The position numbers were made by a program, and so were the translations under genes. A DNA stretch of 64,000 bases, taken from Pontibaca salina. GTDB taxonomy: Bacteria > Pseudomonadota > Alphaproteobacteria > Rhodobacterales > Rhodobacteraceae. The stretch spans positions 1 to 64,000 of the forward strand of contig NZ_JAEIJD010000011.1 in the NCBI RefSeq assembly GCF_016307205.1, written 5' to 3'. How positions within the stretch are numbered: the stretch's first letter is position 1; each line of letters starts with the position of its first letter. Below are positions 34,476-43,980 of the stretch, one piece after another. Under the pieces are notes generated by a model. The model worked only from the letters and a program-made list of their open reading frames with translations. It searched no databases and was not told the DNA's origin.

Positions 34476-36152
34476 TTAGAAGAGACCCTCGATTTGGCCG
34501 TTGTCATTGAGGTGAATGGATTCGGATGCTGGCACCCGCGGCAGACCTGGCATGGTCATGATTTCGCCGCAAATTACCACAATAAATCCGGCACCCGCGC
34601 TCAGTCGTACTTCCCGAACTGGCAGGCTGTGCCCGGTTGGGGCGCCCCGCCGGCTTGGATCGGTGGTAAAGCTGTACTGGGTCTTGGCCATACAGATTGG
34701 CAGATTGCCATAGCCCTGATCTTCCCAATCCTTGAGCTGATTGCGGATCTTCTGATCGGCCAGCACCTCGTCGGCGCGATAGATGCGCTTGGCGATGGTG
34801 TCGATCTTGTCCATCAAGCTCATCTCGTCGGGATAGATCGGCGAGAACGCTGCCATGCCGCTATCGGCGACTTCGGCGACGCGACGGGCCAGCTCTTCGG
34901 CGCCTTCGCCGCCCAGCTCCCAATGGCGCGACAGCACTGCTTCGGAGCCTTGGTTGTGGACATAGTCCTTGACCGCCTGCACTTCGGCCTCGGTATCGGT
35001 GACGAAATGGTTGATCGCCACGACCACCGGCACCCCAAAGGATTTCAGGTTCTCGATGTGACGGCCCAGATTGGCGCAGCCCTTGGTGACCGCCGCGACG
35101 TTCTCGTCGCCGAGATCGCCCTTGGCGACGCCGCCATTCATCTTCATCGCCCGCACCGTCGCCACCAGAACCACGCAATCGGGCGCGATCCCGGCCTTGC
35201 GGCACTTGATGTTCATGAACTTCTCGGCACCCAGATCGGCCCCGAACCCGGCTTCGGTGACCACATAATCGGCCAGTTTCAGCGCCGTCTTGGTGGCCAC
35301 GACCGAGTTACAGCCATGGGCGATATTGGCGAACGGTCCGCCATGGACAAAGGCCGGGTTGTTTTCCAGCGACTGGACCAGGTTGGGCTGCATCGCATCT
35401 TTAAGCAGCACGGTCATGGCGCCATCGGCCTTGATGTCGCGGGCATAGACCGGGGTGCGGTCGCGGCGATAGGCCACGATCATGTCGCCCAGACGTTTCT
35501 GCAGGTCATCCAGATCATTGGCCAGACAGAGGATCGCCATGACTTCGGAGGCCACGGTGATGTCGAACCCGGATTCGCGCGGGAAGCCGTTGGACACCCC
35601 GCCCAGGCTGGTGGTGATCTGGCGCAGGGCGCGGTCGTTCATGTCGATGACCCGCCGCCACACCACCCGGCGCATGTCGATCTTCTCTTCGTTGCCCCAG
35701 TAGATGTGGTTGTCGATCATCGCGCTCAGCAGGTTGTGGGCGCTGGTGATCGCATGGAAGTCACCGGTGAAATGCAGGTTCATATCGTCCATCGGAACGA
35801 CCTGCGCATAGCCACCCCCGGCGGCCCCGCCCTTCATCCCGAAATTCGGCCCCAGCGAGGCCTCGCGGATGCAGACCATCGCCTTTTTGCCAATGCGGTT
35901 CAGCCCGTCGCCCAACCCCACCGTGGTGGTGGTCTTGCCTTCGCCCGCAGGCGTCGGGTTGATCGCGGTCACCAGGATCAGCTTGCCGTCCTTGTTGCTT
36001 TGCGATCTGGCGATGAAATCCGCGGAGACCTTGGCCTTATCATGTCCATAGGGAACCAGATCGGCGTCCGATATGTCAAGCTTGGCGCCAACCTCCTGAA
36101 TCGGGAGCTTGGTCGCTTCGCGGGCGATTTCGATGTCGGTCTTATAAGCCAT
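34476..36152 (-). CDS. fhs: Formate--tetrahydrofolate ligase
   Basis: A 558-residue enzyme joining formate to tetrahydrofolate with ATP to give 10-formyl-THF. The P-loop-like [19 protein letters not shown] and the [18 protein letters not shown] region are diagnostic. Length is standard for bacterial Fhs. The ATG has AAAGGT upstream, and the gene starts 9 bases after the formyltransferase-like gene. In this operon it lets formate made from oxalate enter C1 metabolism, or works in reverse to give formate and ATP. Confidence 0.97.
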   Translation of the reverse strand: MAYKTDIEIAREATKLPIQEVGAKLDISDADLVPYGHDKAKVSADFIARSQSNKDGKLILVTAINPTPAGEGKTTTTVGLGDGLNRIGKKAMVCIREASLGPNFGMKGGAAGGGYAQVVPMDDMNLHFTGDFHAITSAHNLLSAMIDNHIYWGNEEKIDMRRVVWRRVIDMNDRALRQITTSLGGVSNGFPRESGFDITVASEVMAILCLANDLDDLQKRLGDMIVAYRRDRTPVYARDIKADGAMTVLLKDAMQPNLVQSLENNPAFVHGGPFANIAHGCNSVVATKTALKLADYVVTEAGFGADLGAEKFMNIKCRKAGIAPDCVVLVATVRAMKMNGGVAKGDLGDENVAAVTKGCANLGRHIENLKSFGVPVVVAINHFVTDTEAEVQAVKDYVHNQGSEAVLSRHWELGGEGAEELARRVAEVADSGMAAFSPIYPDEMSLMDKIDTIAKRIYRADEVLADQKIRNQLKDWEDQGYGNLPICMAKTQYSFTTDPSRRGAPTGHSLPVREVRLSAGAGFIVVICGEIMTMPGLPRVPASESIHLNDNGQIEGLF

Positions 36153-36161
36153 GTTTTACCT

Positions 36162-37079
36162 TTATTCGCCGAGAGTGTCGCCGGCCTTGAGACCGGAGCT
36201 TTGTACCCATTCAGGGGCGGGAATCTTGCCGCCACCGGCGGGTCTGACGCGTTTGATCAGGATGCGACCGCCAATGCACTGGACCGTCACCCCTTCGTCC
36301 GAAACCTCCATCACCCGCGCGGATATTCCGTCGCCTTCGACGCGTGCGCAATCGAAAACTTGCAGTTCCTCACCGTTCACCGTGGTCCAGGCACCGGGGG
36401 CCGGATTGGTGCCGCGGATCAGATCGTAGACCTGTTTGACCGGCTTGTTCCAATCAATCTTGGCGTGTTTCTTGGTGCAGCGCCGCTCGTAGGTGGCGGC
36501 GGCTTCGTCCTGTGCGATGCGCGGCGGGTTGCCCGAACGATACAGGTCGCAGACCTCCAGCACCGACTCGATCGCCGCCGGGTAGATCTTCTTGAAATAG
36601 AGGTCGATCACCGTGTCGTCGGGGGCGATATCGCATTCCCAACTCAGCAGCACATCGCCCTCGTCCAGCCCGTCGGTGGGGTAGAACCAGGAAAAGCCCG
36701 ATTTGCTGTCGCCCATGATGATCGGCCAGTTGACCGCCGAAGGGCCGCGATATTTCGGCAATAGCGAGGGGTGGAAACAGATCGAGCCGTGGTTCGGCGT
36801 GTCCCGGGCCACTTCGGGCACGAAAACGTTGACAAAGGCCATGACCATCAGGTCGGCATCAAAGCCGGCCAGTTCGTCGATCGTCGCCTGGTCCTTGAAA
36901 TGGGCGGGCTGCTTGACCGGCAGCCCCTGTTCCAGCGCGAATTCCTTGATTGGGTCCACCGGTTTGCCGTCGCGGTCAGGCTCGCAATAGACCGCGACCA
37001 CCTCGTCCTTGCCGGCTTCGAGAATCTTGGCCAGGGCGTCCTTGCCGAACGCCTGCTGGCCCATGACTATGATACGCAA
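36162..37079 (-). CDS. Formyltransferase-family protein (methionyl-tRNA formyltransferase-like)
   Basis: A 305-residue protein with an N-terminal formyltransferase fold. The core motif CFHPSLLPKYRGPSAVNWPI carries the catalytic His-Pro-Ser-Leu-Leu-Pro, an Asn belonging to the usual N-H-D set precedes it (PNHGSICFHPS), and the Asp lies in TDGLDEGDVL. The C-terminal domain (TNPAPGAWTTVNGEELQVF) resembles the OB-like domain of Fmt. The start codon is TTG (37077-37079), preceded by AAGGGA; no ATG is near. Because it lies between frc and fhs, it is more likely a 10-formyl-THF or formyl-CoA processing enzyme than the housekeeping tRNA formyltransferase (inference). Confidence 0.8.
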   Translation of the reverse strand: MRIIVMGQQAFGKDALAKILEAGKDEVVAVYCEPDRDGKPVDPIKEFALEQGLPVKQPAHFKDQATIDELAGFDADLMVMAFVNVFVPEVARDTPNHGSICFHPSLLPKYRGPSAVNWPIIMGDSKSGFSWFYPTDGLDEGDVLLSWECDIAPDDTVIDLYFKKIYPAAIESVLEVCDLYRSGNPPRIAQDEAAATYERRCTKKHAKIDWNKPVKQVYDLIRGTNPAPGAWTTVNGEELQVFDCARVEGDGISARVMEVSDEGVTVQCIGGRILIKRVRPAGGGKIPAPEWVQSSGLKAGDTLGE

Positions 37080-37094
37080 GATATTGGTCCCTTA

Positions 37095-38369
37095 TTATTC
37101 CGCTGCCTGGCGCTTGACTTCGCCAACCGCACCCGAGTCGATCACCCGTTCGAGATCGGCGCCATTGTAGCCCAGCACCGAGGACAGGATTTCTTGGGTG
37201 TGCTCGCCCAGAAGCGGCGAACGGCTGACCTCGACCGGGCTGTCCGACAATTTGATCGGGCTGCCGACGCTGACATATTCGCCGCGCTCGGGGTGATCGA
37301 CCTTGACCAGCGTCCCAGTCTTGTAAAGCCCTTCGTCCTCCATGATTTCCTTCATCGACAGGATCGGGCCGACCGGGATGTTCAGCGGGTTACAGATCTC
37401 CATGACCTCGAACTTGCTCCGCTCCATGGTCCAGAGTTCGATCCGCTCGAAGATTTGGTTCAGCTTGTCGTTGCGCGCGTCGGGGGTGGCGTAACCCTCA
37501 TCGGTTTTCCACTCGGGCTCACCGATGACATCGCAGACCTTGTCCCAGATCGCGGCCTGGATGATGAAATAGGTATAGGCGTTGGGATCGGTTTCCCAGC
37601 CCTTGCATTTCAGGATGCGTCCGGGCTGACCCCCACCGGAATCATTGCCCGCCCGCGGCACCGAATCGCCGAATTCGATGCCCTCGCCGAACTGGCTGTA
37701 TTCCTTGAGCGGGCCGGCTTCCAGACGTTGCTGGTCGCGCAGTTTGACCCGGCAGAGGTTCAGCACCCCGTCCTGCATCGCCGCCGAGACCTTCTGTCCC
37801 CGGCCGGTCTTTTCGCGCTGGAACAGCGCCGTGACGATGCCCAGGCACAGGTGCAGACCGGTGCCGGAATCGCCGGTCTGGGCACCGCTGACCATTGGCA
37901 GACCGTCGCGGAACCCGGTGGTCGAGGCCGAGCCGCCAACACATTGCGCGACGTTCTCGTACACCTTGCAATCTTCATAGCGGCCGGGGCCGAACCCCTT
38001 GATCGAGGCCAGGATGATGCGCGGGTTGATCTCTTGGATCCGCTCCCAGGAAAAGCCCATGCGATCCAGCGCGCCGGGGGCAAAGTTCTCCACCAGCACG
38101 TCGCATTCCTCGATCAGCCGGGTCAGGACTTCCTTGCCGGTCTCGTTCTTCGAGTTCAGTTCGATCGAGCGCTTGTTGTGGTTCAGCATGGTGAAATACA
38201 GGCTGTCGGCGCCCGGCTTGTCCACCAGCTGTTGACGGGTCGCGTCACCGACGCCGGGACGCTCCACCTTGATCACGTCGGCACCGAACCAGCCCAGCAA
38301 CTGGGTACAGGTCGGTCCGGACTGAACGTGGGTGAAATCAAGCACCTTGATCCCTTCAAGAGCCTTCAT
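37095..38369 (-). CDS. frc: Formyl-CoA:oxalate CoA-transferase
   Basis: A 424-residue class III CoA-transferase that moves CoA from formyl-CoA to oxalate. [31 protein letters not shown] is the family's start. The catalytic Asp is in [14 protein letters not shown], and [13 protein letters not shown] matches the glycine loop that closes over the active site in Frc. Length is close to the Oxalobacter enzyme. It sits downstream of oxc with 140 bases between and upstream of the formyltransferase-like gene. Confidence 0.93.
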   Translation of the reverse strand: MKALEGIKVLDFTHVQSGPTCTQLLGWFGADVIKVERPGVGDATRQQLVDKPGADSLYFTMLNHNKRSIELNSKNETGKEVLTRLIEECDVLVENFAPGALDRMGFSWERIQEINPRIILASIKGFGPGRYEDCKVYENVAQCVGGSASTTGFRDGLPMVSGAQTGDSGTGLHLCLGIVTALFQREKTGRGQKVSAAMQDGVLNLCRVKLRDQQRLEAGPLKEYSQFGEGIEFGDSVPRAGNDSGGGQPGRILKCKGWETDPNAYTYFIIQAAIWDKVCDVIGEPEWKTDEGYATPDARNDKLNQIFERIELWTMERSKFEVMEICNPLNIPVGPILSMKEIMEDEGLYKTGTLVKVDHPERGEYVSVGSPIKLSDSPVEVSRSPLLGEHTQEILSSVLGYNGADLERVIDSGAVGEVKRQAAE

Positions 38370-38406
38370 GTCACATACTCCTTGGTTATTGGATGTATTC
38401 CGTAAA

Positions 38407-38497
38407 GTGTTTCGCCCTTACTCGGGCACAGTTTGCTGCGGGTTCTTCATTTCCGCGCAACCTGTGGCCCCTAGTATATCATGTAAAGGCGAAACAC
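38407..38497. promoter_or_regulatory. Widely spaced perfect 10-bp inverted repeat between oxc and frc
   Basis: GTGTTTCGCC (38407-38416) and GGCGAAACAC (38488-38497) are exact complements 71 bases apart and fill most of the oxc-frc gap. They could form a long-range RNA stem setting the ratio of the two proteins, or two operator half-sites. Confidence 0.4.
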
Positions 38498-38509
38498 GTA
38501 TTCGAGTGG

Positions 38510-40273
38510 TTATTTCTGCTGCATCTGCTGCAGCTGCTGCAGCTTTTGCTGTGTCACGACGCTGGTCGGGTTCAGGTTGCCGATATTCCCGCTCTCCTTA
38601 CCAGCGGCCGGATCGATGGCCGCGTTGATCAGGGTCGGTTTGCCCGAGTCCATGGCTTCGCTGACCGCCCGGTACAGCTCGTCAGGGGCCGTCACACGGA
38701 CGCCAACGCCACCGAAGGCCTCCATCATCAGATCATAACGGGAGTCCTCGACGAAGACCATCGGCGAGACATCGGGGCCGCCAAGCGGGTTCGTGTCGGT
38801 GCCCTTGTAGATGCCGTTATTGTTGAACACGACGATACAGACCGGCAGGTTGTAGCGGCAGATCGTTTCGACCTCCATGCCGGAGAAGCCAAAGGCGCTG
38901 TCGCCTTCGATGGCCAGCACCGGATTGCCGGTCTCGACCGCGGCGGCGACGGCGCTGCCCATGCCGATGCCCATGACACCCCAGGTGCCGACATCGATCC
39001 GCTTGCGCGGCTTGTGCATATTGATGATGCTGCGGGCGAAATCCAGCGTGTTGGCCCCCTCGTTCACCACCACCGCATCCGGGCGCTCGTCGACCACGCG
39101 TTTCAGAGCGCCCAAAGCCCCCTGATAGTTCATCGGCACCGCGTTGTTCTGCAGGCGCGCCGCCATCTTCTGGATATTGGCGTCCTTGCGCTCCTTGACC
39201 GCCGTTACCCAGTCGGTCGGGGCCTTCTGCCAATTGTCGCCCATCTTCTCCAGCAGGGCGCCCAGCACCGAGCCGATATCGCCAACCAGCGGTGCTGCGA
39301 TCTCGACGTTGCTGTCCATCTCGGTGGGCTCGACATCGATCTGCACGAATTTCGTGGAATGCGGCTCGCCCCACTGTTTGCCCTTGCCGTGGCTGAGCAG
39401 CCAGTTCAGCCGCGCCCCGACCATGATCACCACGTCGGATTCCTTAAGCACCAGCGAGCGCGCTGCCGCGGCGGCCTGGTCATGGGTATCGGGCAGCAGG
39501 CCTTTGGCCATGCTCATCGGCAGATAGGGGATGCCGCTTTTCTCGACGAATTCGCGCACGGTGTCGTCGGCCTGCGCATAGGCCGCGCCCTTGCCCAGGA
39601 TGATCAGCGGCTTCTTGGCGCCTTTGATCACGTCAAGGGCGCGATCAACCGCAGCGGGGGCGGGAATCTGCGCCGGTGCCGGGTCGATCACCTCGACCAG
39701 CGACTTCTGGCCTTCGATCTCGTCCATCACCTGACCCAGCAGCGAGCCGGGAATGTCCAGATAGACCCCGCCGGGACGCCCCGACACCGCGGCGCGGATG
39801 GCGCGGGCGACCCCGATGCCGATATCCTCGGCGTTCAGGATCCGATAGGCCGCCTTACAATGGGGCCGGGCAATCGCCAGCTGGTCCATCTCTTCGTAAT
39901 CGCCCTGCTGCAGGTCGATGACCTCACGTTCCGAGCTGCCCGAGATCAGGATCATCGGCCAGCAGTTGACATTGGCGTTGGCCAGCGCGGTCAATCCGTT
40001 CAGGAAACCCGGTGCCGATACCGTCATGCAGATGCCCGGCTTCTTGGTCAGGAACCCCGCGACCGAAGCGGCAAAGCCGGCGTGCTGCTCGTGGCGGAAC
40101 GACAGCACCCGCACCCCTTCGCCCTGGGCGATCCGCAGCAGGTCGGAGATCGGGATCCCCGGCACCGTATAGATCGTTTCGACGCCGTTCAGCTTCAGCG
40201 CATCGAGCAACAGGTGAAATCCGTCGGTCAGGGTCTGTTCGGCCTGCACTTCGGCAACTGCGACTTGTGACAT
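38510..40273 (-). CDS. oxc: Oxalyl-CoA decarboxylase
   Basis: A 587-residue thiamine-diphosphate enzyme turning oxalyl-CoA into formyl-CoA and CO2. The N-terminal part has the PYR-domain Glu (FRHEQHAGFAAS). The PP domain shows the thiamine motif GDSAFGFSGMEVETICRY...NNNG. IYTVPGIPISDLLRIAQ near residue 35 is typical of Oxc. The last residues are a Gln-rich tail (QQKLQQLQQMQQK) encoded by a CTG/CAG-rich microrepeat, not part of the known fold. The ATG has GGGAGAG upstream. It is the first metabolic gene after gntR. Confidence 0.95.
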   Translation of the reverse strand: MSQVAVAEVQAEQTLTDGFHLLLDALKLNGVETIYTVPGIPISDLLRIAQGEGVRVLSFRHEQHAGFAASVAGFLTKKPGICMTVSAPGFLNGLTALANANVNCWPMILISGSSEREVIDLQQGDYEEMDQLAIARPHCKAAYRILNAEDIGIGVARAIRAAVSGRPGGVYLDIPGSLLGQVMDEIEGQKSLVEVIDPAPAQIPAPAAVDRALDVIKGAKKPLIILGKGAAYAQADDTVREFVEKSGIPYLPMSMAKGLLPDTHDQAAAAARSLVLKESDVVIMVGARLNWLLSHGKGKQWGEPHSTKFVQIDVEPTEMDSNVEIAAPLVGDIGSVLGALLEKMGDNWQKAPTDWVTAVKERKDANIQKMAARLQNNAVPMNYQGALGALKRVVDERPDAVVVNEGANTLDFARSIINMHKPRKRIDVGTWGVMGIGMGSAVAAAVETGNPVLAIEGDSAFGFSGMEVETICRYNLPVCIVVFNNNGIYKGTDTNPLGGPDVSPMVFVEDSRYDLMMEAFGGVGVRVTAPDELYRAVSEAMDSGKPTLINAAIDPAAGKESGNIGNLNPTSVVTQQKLQQLQQMQQK

Positions 40274-40299
40274 TATAGTATCTCTCCCTTTCAGTGATT

Positions 40300-41025
40300 T
40301 CACTTGGCTTCCAGCGCCGAGGCCTTTTGCTCCTCGGCATGTTTCAGGCCGGACCAAGTTTTGTGGATGTGGTCATGCAACCGCATCGTGTGTTTGCGGA
40401 CGCTGCGCGAGGCCAGATCGGCATCCCGGGATTCCAGCGCCTCGATGATCTCCATGTGATCGGCAACCGAGCGGCGGGCGCGATCGCTCTCGCCCATCGC
40501 GCGGCGGCGGACCGCCTGGATGTGCAGGAACAGCCCGTCCGCGGTGGTGCGCAGCAGCTCGCATCCGGACATTTCCAGAATCGCCTGGTGAAACCGGATG
40601 TTGTCGTCGGAATATTCCTTGAATTCCGCCCGCTCGGGGTCGCTGCTATGGCGCAGCGCAAAATTGCGCAGCGTCGCCAGCTCTTCATCGGTGGCGTTGC
40701 GCACCACCAGCCGCGCCGCCATGCTTTCCAGCGCCGCCCAGACCACGACCATCTCAAGGATTTCCTCGCGGGTCTTGCGGGTGACAAAGACCCCCCGGCG
40801 CGGGATGATCTCGACCAGCCCTTCTTGCGCCAGCCGGGCCAATGCTTCGCGGATCGGCGTGCGTGAGATCGCCATCCGTTCGGCCAGCTGCCGCTCGTCC
40901 AGCTTCAGGTTCGCACCCGGCGCATAGATATCCATGTTAAGAATGGCTTCGCGCAGGACCTGAAACGTATGATCCTTCAGCGTGAAACTGACAGATATGG
41001 GCCTCAGATTGTCACTGATCGACAC
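40300..41025 (-). CDS. GntR/FadR-family regulator of the oxalate genes
   Basis: A 241-residue protein: N-terminal winged helix (LDERQLAERMAISRTPIREALARLA, about residues 42-66) and C-terminal FCD ligand domain with the metal-binding His pattern (NIRFHQAIL ... DHMEIIEAL ... HTMRLHDHI). The start is GTG 41023-41025, preceded by GGAGGGGG. It is first in the operon with oxc (26-base gap), so it is probably autoregulated. Matching 12-bp sites lie before it and before the divergent operon. The ligand may be oxalate, oxalyl-CoA or glyoxylate (inference). Confidence 0.88.
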   Translation of the reverse strand: MSISDNLRPISVSFTLKDHTFQVLREAILNMDIYAPGANLKLDERQLAERMAISRTPIREALARLAQEGLVEIIPRRGVFVTRKTREEILEMVVVWAALESMAARLVVRNATDEELATLRNFALRHSSDPERAEFKEYSDDNIRFHQAILEMSGCELLRTTADGLFLHIQAVRRRAMGESDRARRSVADHMEIIEALESRDADLASRSVRKHTMRLHDHIHKTWSGLKHAEEQKASALEAK

Positions 41026-41092
41026 GCGATTTCACCCCCTCCAGGCGATCGGCGCTCCAGCCTCCTCCAGCCAGCTCTCCGAACGGTCAACA

Positions 41093-41104
41093 TTTTGTAT
41101 ACCA
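41093..41104. promoter_or_regulatory. GntR-type operator, gntR-oxc side
   Basis: TTTTGTATACCA lies 67 bases before the gntR start. The core GTATAC is the palindromic GT...AC typical of FadR-subfamily operators. Its exact reverse complement lies on the other side of the divergent region. Confidence 0.7.
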
Positions 41105-41177
41105 TACACCTGATCTGCCATCCGTCAACGAAAACAATTTGCCGGTTTACAGTTAAAAAACTTGACAAGCGGGGCCG

Positions 41178-41189
41178 TGGTATACAAAA
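41178..41189. promoter_or_regulatory. GntR-type operator, hydrolase-sucCD side
   Basis: TGGTATACAAAA is the perfect reverse complement of the site at 41093-41104, at a spacing of 85 bases. It starts 10 bases after a TTGACA (41162-41167) that looks like a -35 element, so bound protein would cover the promoter of the divergent operon. Confidence 0.7.
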
Positions 41190-41227
41190 CACCATGAAGC
41201 AACCAACGGAATTCCGGGGGCAAATCA

Positions 41228-41770
41228 ATGCTGATCAGAGCAGAGGAATCGGCGCTTGTCGTGATCGACATGCAAGAGCGGCTGGTTCCTGCCATGCAGG
41301 CCCCGGCCCGCACCATCGCCAATACGCGGCGGCTGCTGCAATCGGCGCACTGCACCGGCGTGCCGGCGCTGCTGACCGAGCAGTATCCGCAAGGTCTGGG
41401 CGCCACCGTCCCCGAAATCAAAAAGGTCGCGGGCCCCGCGCCGATCCTGCCCAAGATGCATTTTTCCTGCATGGAGGACCCCGGCTTTGCTGAGGCGTTT
41501 CGCGCCTTGGACCGTCAACAGGCGGTGCTGGCCGGGATGGAGGCGCATATCTGCGTGGTGCAGACCGCCGAGGGCCTGGTCGAAGAGGGCCACGACGTCT
41601 TTGTCGTATCCGACGCGACCGCCTCGCGGACGCTGGAAAGCGAACACGCCTGTCTTGAACGTCTACGGGCGTCCGGCGTAACCGTGGTCACGACCGAGAT
41701 GGTCATTTTCGAATGGCTCGGCCGCGCCGGCACGGCCGAGTTCAAAGAATTGTTGCCACTGATAAAATAG
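41228..41770 (+). CDS. Isochorismatase-family cysteine hydrolase
   Basis: A 180-residue hydrolase with the family triad in place: Asp14 (VVIDMQERL), Lys76 (LPKMHFS) and Cys109 (GMEAHICVVQTA). Such enzymes cleave amides or N-carbamoyl compounds; the substrate is not evident. GGGGG precedes the ATG. It heads a unit with sucC and sucD and faces the oxalate operon across a shared operator region, so a substrate giving oxalate or a related acid (for example oxamate or oxalurate) is worth considering; this is inference only. Confidence 0.82.
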   Translation: MLIRAEESALVVIDMQERLVPAMQAPARTIANTRRLLQSAHCTGVPALLTEQYPQGLGATVPEIKKVAGPAPILPKMHFSCMEDPGFAEAFRALDRQQAVLAGMEAHICVVQTAEGLVEEGHDVFVVSDATASRTLESEHACLERLRASGVTVVTTEMVIFEWLGRAGTAEFKELLPLIK

Positions 41771-41793
41771 TCCGACAAACCGGGAGACCCTAA

Positions 41794-42987
41794 ATGAACA
41801 TACATGAATATCAGGCCAAACAGCTCTTGAAGGAGTATGGCGCCCCCGTCGCACGCGGCGTTGCGATCACCAGTCTCGATCAGGCCGAATCCGCGGTTGC
41901 GGACCTGCCCGGTCCGGTCCGGGTGGTGAAAAGCCAGATCCATGCCGGCGGGCGCGGCAAGGGCACCTTCAAGGAACTGGGCCCCGACGCCAAGGGCGGG
42001 GTGCGGGTGTCGTTCTCGGCCGAGGAAGCGCTGGCGAACATCCGGGAAATGTTCGGCAAGACGCTGGTGACCCAGCAGACCGGCCCGGCGGGCAAACAGG
42101 TCAACCGCCTCTATATTGAAGACGGTGCCGATATCGAGCGCGAGCTTTACCTTTCGATCCTGGTCGATCGGGAAACCGGCAAAGTGTCCTTCGTCGCCTC
42201 GACCGAGGGCGGCATGGATATCGAGGCCGTGGCCGCAGAGACCCCGGACAAGATCCACACCATCGGCATCACCGCCTCCACAGGTGTGACCGACGCCGAT
42301 GCCGAGCGCATCGCCGATGCGTTCGAACTGAGCGGCGACACCCGCGAACAGGGCAAGACACTGTTCAAATCGCTCTACCAGGCCTTTGTCGAAAAGGACA
42401 TGAGCCTGCTGGAAATCAACCCGCTGATTGTCACCAAAGCCGGTGATGTCCAGGTTCTCGACGCCAAGGTGTCCTTTGACGGCAACGCGCTGTTCCGCCA
42501 TCCCGACATCATGGAACTGCGCGACAAGACCGAAGAAGACGCAAAAGAAATCGAGGCTTCGGAATACGATCTGGCCTATATCGCGCTCGACGGCGATATC
42601 GGCTGTATGGTGAACGGCGCCGGGCTGGCCATGGCGACCATGGACATCATCAAATTGTACGGCGCCTCGCCGGCCAACTTTCTCGATGTCGGCGGTGGCG
42701 CGACCACCGAAAAGGTCACCGCAGCGTTCAAAATCATCACCTCGGACCCCAATGTCAAAGGCATTCTGGTCAACATCTTCGGCGGCATCATGCGCTGTGA
42801 TGTGATCGCCGAAGGCGTGGTCCAGGCGGTTAAGGATGTCGGGCTGGAAGTGCCGCTGGTGGTCCGTCTTGAGGGCACCAAGGTGGAAGAAGGCAAGGCC
42901 ATCATCAATGACAGCGGGCTGAACGTCATCGCCGCGGACGATCTCGACGACGCCGCACAAAAAATCGTCAAGGCCGTGAAGGGGTAA
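41794..42987 (+). CDS. sucC: Succinate--CoA ligase (ADP-forming), beta subunit
   Basis: A 397-residue ATP-grasp subunit. [19 protein letters not shown] is the classic start; HAGGRGKG and the [20 protein letters not shown] metal-binding segment are typical, as is [12 protein letters not shown] near the end. It forms a heterodimer or heterotetramer with SucD. It lies 23 bases after the hydrolase gene rather than in the sdh-mdh-sucCD-sucAB cluster usual for this group, so it may be a second copy serving the oxalate genes. Related ligases for malate have similar sequences. Confidence 0.92.
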   Translation: MNIHEYQAKQLLKEYGAPVARGVAITSLDQAESAVADLPGPVRVVKSQIHAGGRGKGTFKELGPDAKGGVRVSFSAEEALANIREMFGKTLVTQQTGPAGKQVNRLYIEDGADIERELYLSILVDRETGKVSFVASTEGGMDIEAVAAETPDKIHTIGITASTGVTDADAERIADAFELSGDTREQGKTLFKSLYQAFVEKDMSLLEINPLIVTKAGDVQVLDAKVSFDGNALFRHPDIMELRDKTEEDAKEIEASEYDLAYIALDGDIGCMVNGAGLAMATMDIIKLYGASPANFLDVGGGATTEKVTAAFKIITSDPNVKGILVNIFGGIMRCDVIAEGVVQAVKDVGLEVPLVVRLEGTKVEEGKAIINDSGLNVIAADDLDDAAQKIVKAVKG

Positions 42988-42992
42988 CGCGA

Positions 42993-43892
42993 ATGTCCAT
43001 TCTGATCGACAAGAACACCAAAATCATCGTGCAAGGCCTGACCGGCAAGACCGGCAGCTTCCACACCGAACAGGCGCTGGCCTATCACGGCACCCAGATG
43101 GTGGCCGGCACCCACCCCAAGAAGGGCGGCACCGAATGGTCCGGCGCCGACGGCCAGAGCCTGCCGATCTATGCCTCCGTGGCCGAAGCCAAGGATGCCA
43201 CCGGCGCCACCGCCAGCGTGATCTATGTGCCCCCGGCTGGCGCCGCGGCGGCCATCGAAGAGGCGATTGATGCCGGGATCGAGCTGATCACCTGTATCAC
43301 CGAAGGTGTGCCGGTGCTGGATATGGTGCGCGTCAAGGAAAAGCTGGAAGGCTCCTCCAGCCGCCTGATCGGCCCGAACTGCCCCGGTCTGATGACCCCG
43401 GACGAGTGCAAGATCGGCATCATGCCCGGCGCGATCTTCAAGAAGGGCTCGGTCGGTGTGCTGTCGCGTTCGGGAACGCTCACCTATGAGGCGGTCTATC
43501 AGACCTCGAATGCCGGGCTGGGCCAGTCGAGCGCGGTCGGCATCGGGGGCGATCCGGTCAAAGGCACCGAGTTCATCGACATCCTCGAACTGTTCCTCGC
43601 GGATGACGAAACCGAATCGATCATCATGATCGGCGAGATCGGCGGCTCGGCCGAGGAAGAGGCGGCGCAGTTCCTCAAGGACGAAGCCAAGAAGGGCCGC
43701 AAGAAACCGGTGGTCGGCTTCATCGCCGGACTCACCGCGCCGCCGGGCCGCACCATGGGCCATGCCGGCGCAGTGATCTCGGGCGGCAAGGGCGGCGCCG
43801 AGGACAAGATCGAGGCCATGAAATCCGCCGGGATCCGGGTCTCGCCATCGCCGGCGAAACTGGGCGAAACCCTGCTGGATCTTCTGGGCTGA
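42993..43892 (+). CDS. sucD: Succinate--CoA ligase (ADP-forming), alpha subunit
   Basis: A 299-residue subunit binding CoA through the Rossmann domain ([21 protein letters not shown]) and carrying the phospho-histidine in [33 protein letters not shown] is also diagnostic. It begins 5 bases after the sucC stop. A strong terminator follows. A possible role here is supply of succinyl-CoA as CoA donor to start oxalate activation (inference). Confidence 0.93.
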   Translation: MSILIDKNTKIIVQGLTGKTGSFHTEQALAYHGTQMVAGTHPKKGGTEWSGADGQSLPIYASVAEAKDATGATASVIYVPPAGAAAAIEEAIDAGIELITCITEGVPVLDMVRVKEKLEGSSSRLIGPNCPGLMTPDECKIGIMPGAIFKKGSVGVLSRSGTLTYEAVYQTSNAGLGQSSAVGIGGDPVKGTEFIDILELFLADDETESIIMIGEIGGSAEEEAAQFLKDEAKKGRKKPVVGFIAGLTAPPGRTMGHAGAVISGGKGGAEDKIEAMKSAGIRVSPSPAKLGETLLDLLG

Positions 43893-43931
43893 GTTTACTG
43901 ACCAAGTCCTCCCTGGATTGGTAAGTAGCTT

Positions 43932-43960
43932 GGGGCGCTCTGCGGAGCGCCCCTTTTTTT
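43932..43960 (+). terminator. Rho-independent terminator after sucD
   Basis: GGGGCGCTC (43932-43940), loop TGCG, GAGCGCCCC (43945-43953), then TTTTTTT. The clearest intrinsic terminator in the window; it closes the hydrolase-sucC-sucD unit. Confidence 0.93.
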
Positions 43961-43980
43961 ATCGGCTTGATCTGCGCGCT

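Noticed and set aside
41162-41189. A complete sigma-70 promoter TTGACA with TATACA
   Set aside because: The spacing between the two hexamers is 13 bases, too short. The TTGACA is noted, but the GTATAC is better explained as part of the GntR site.
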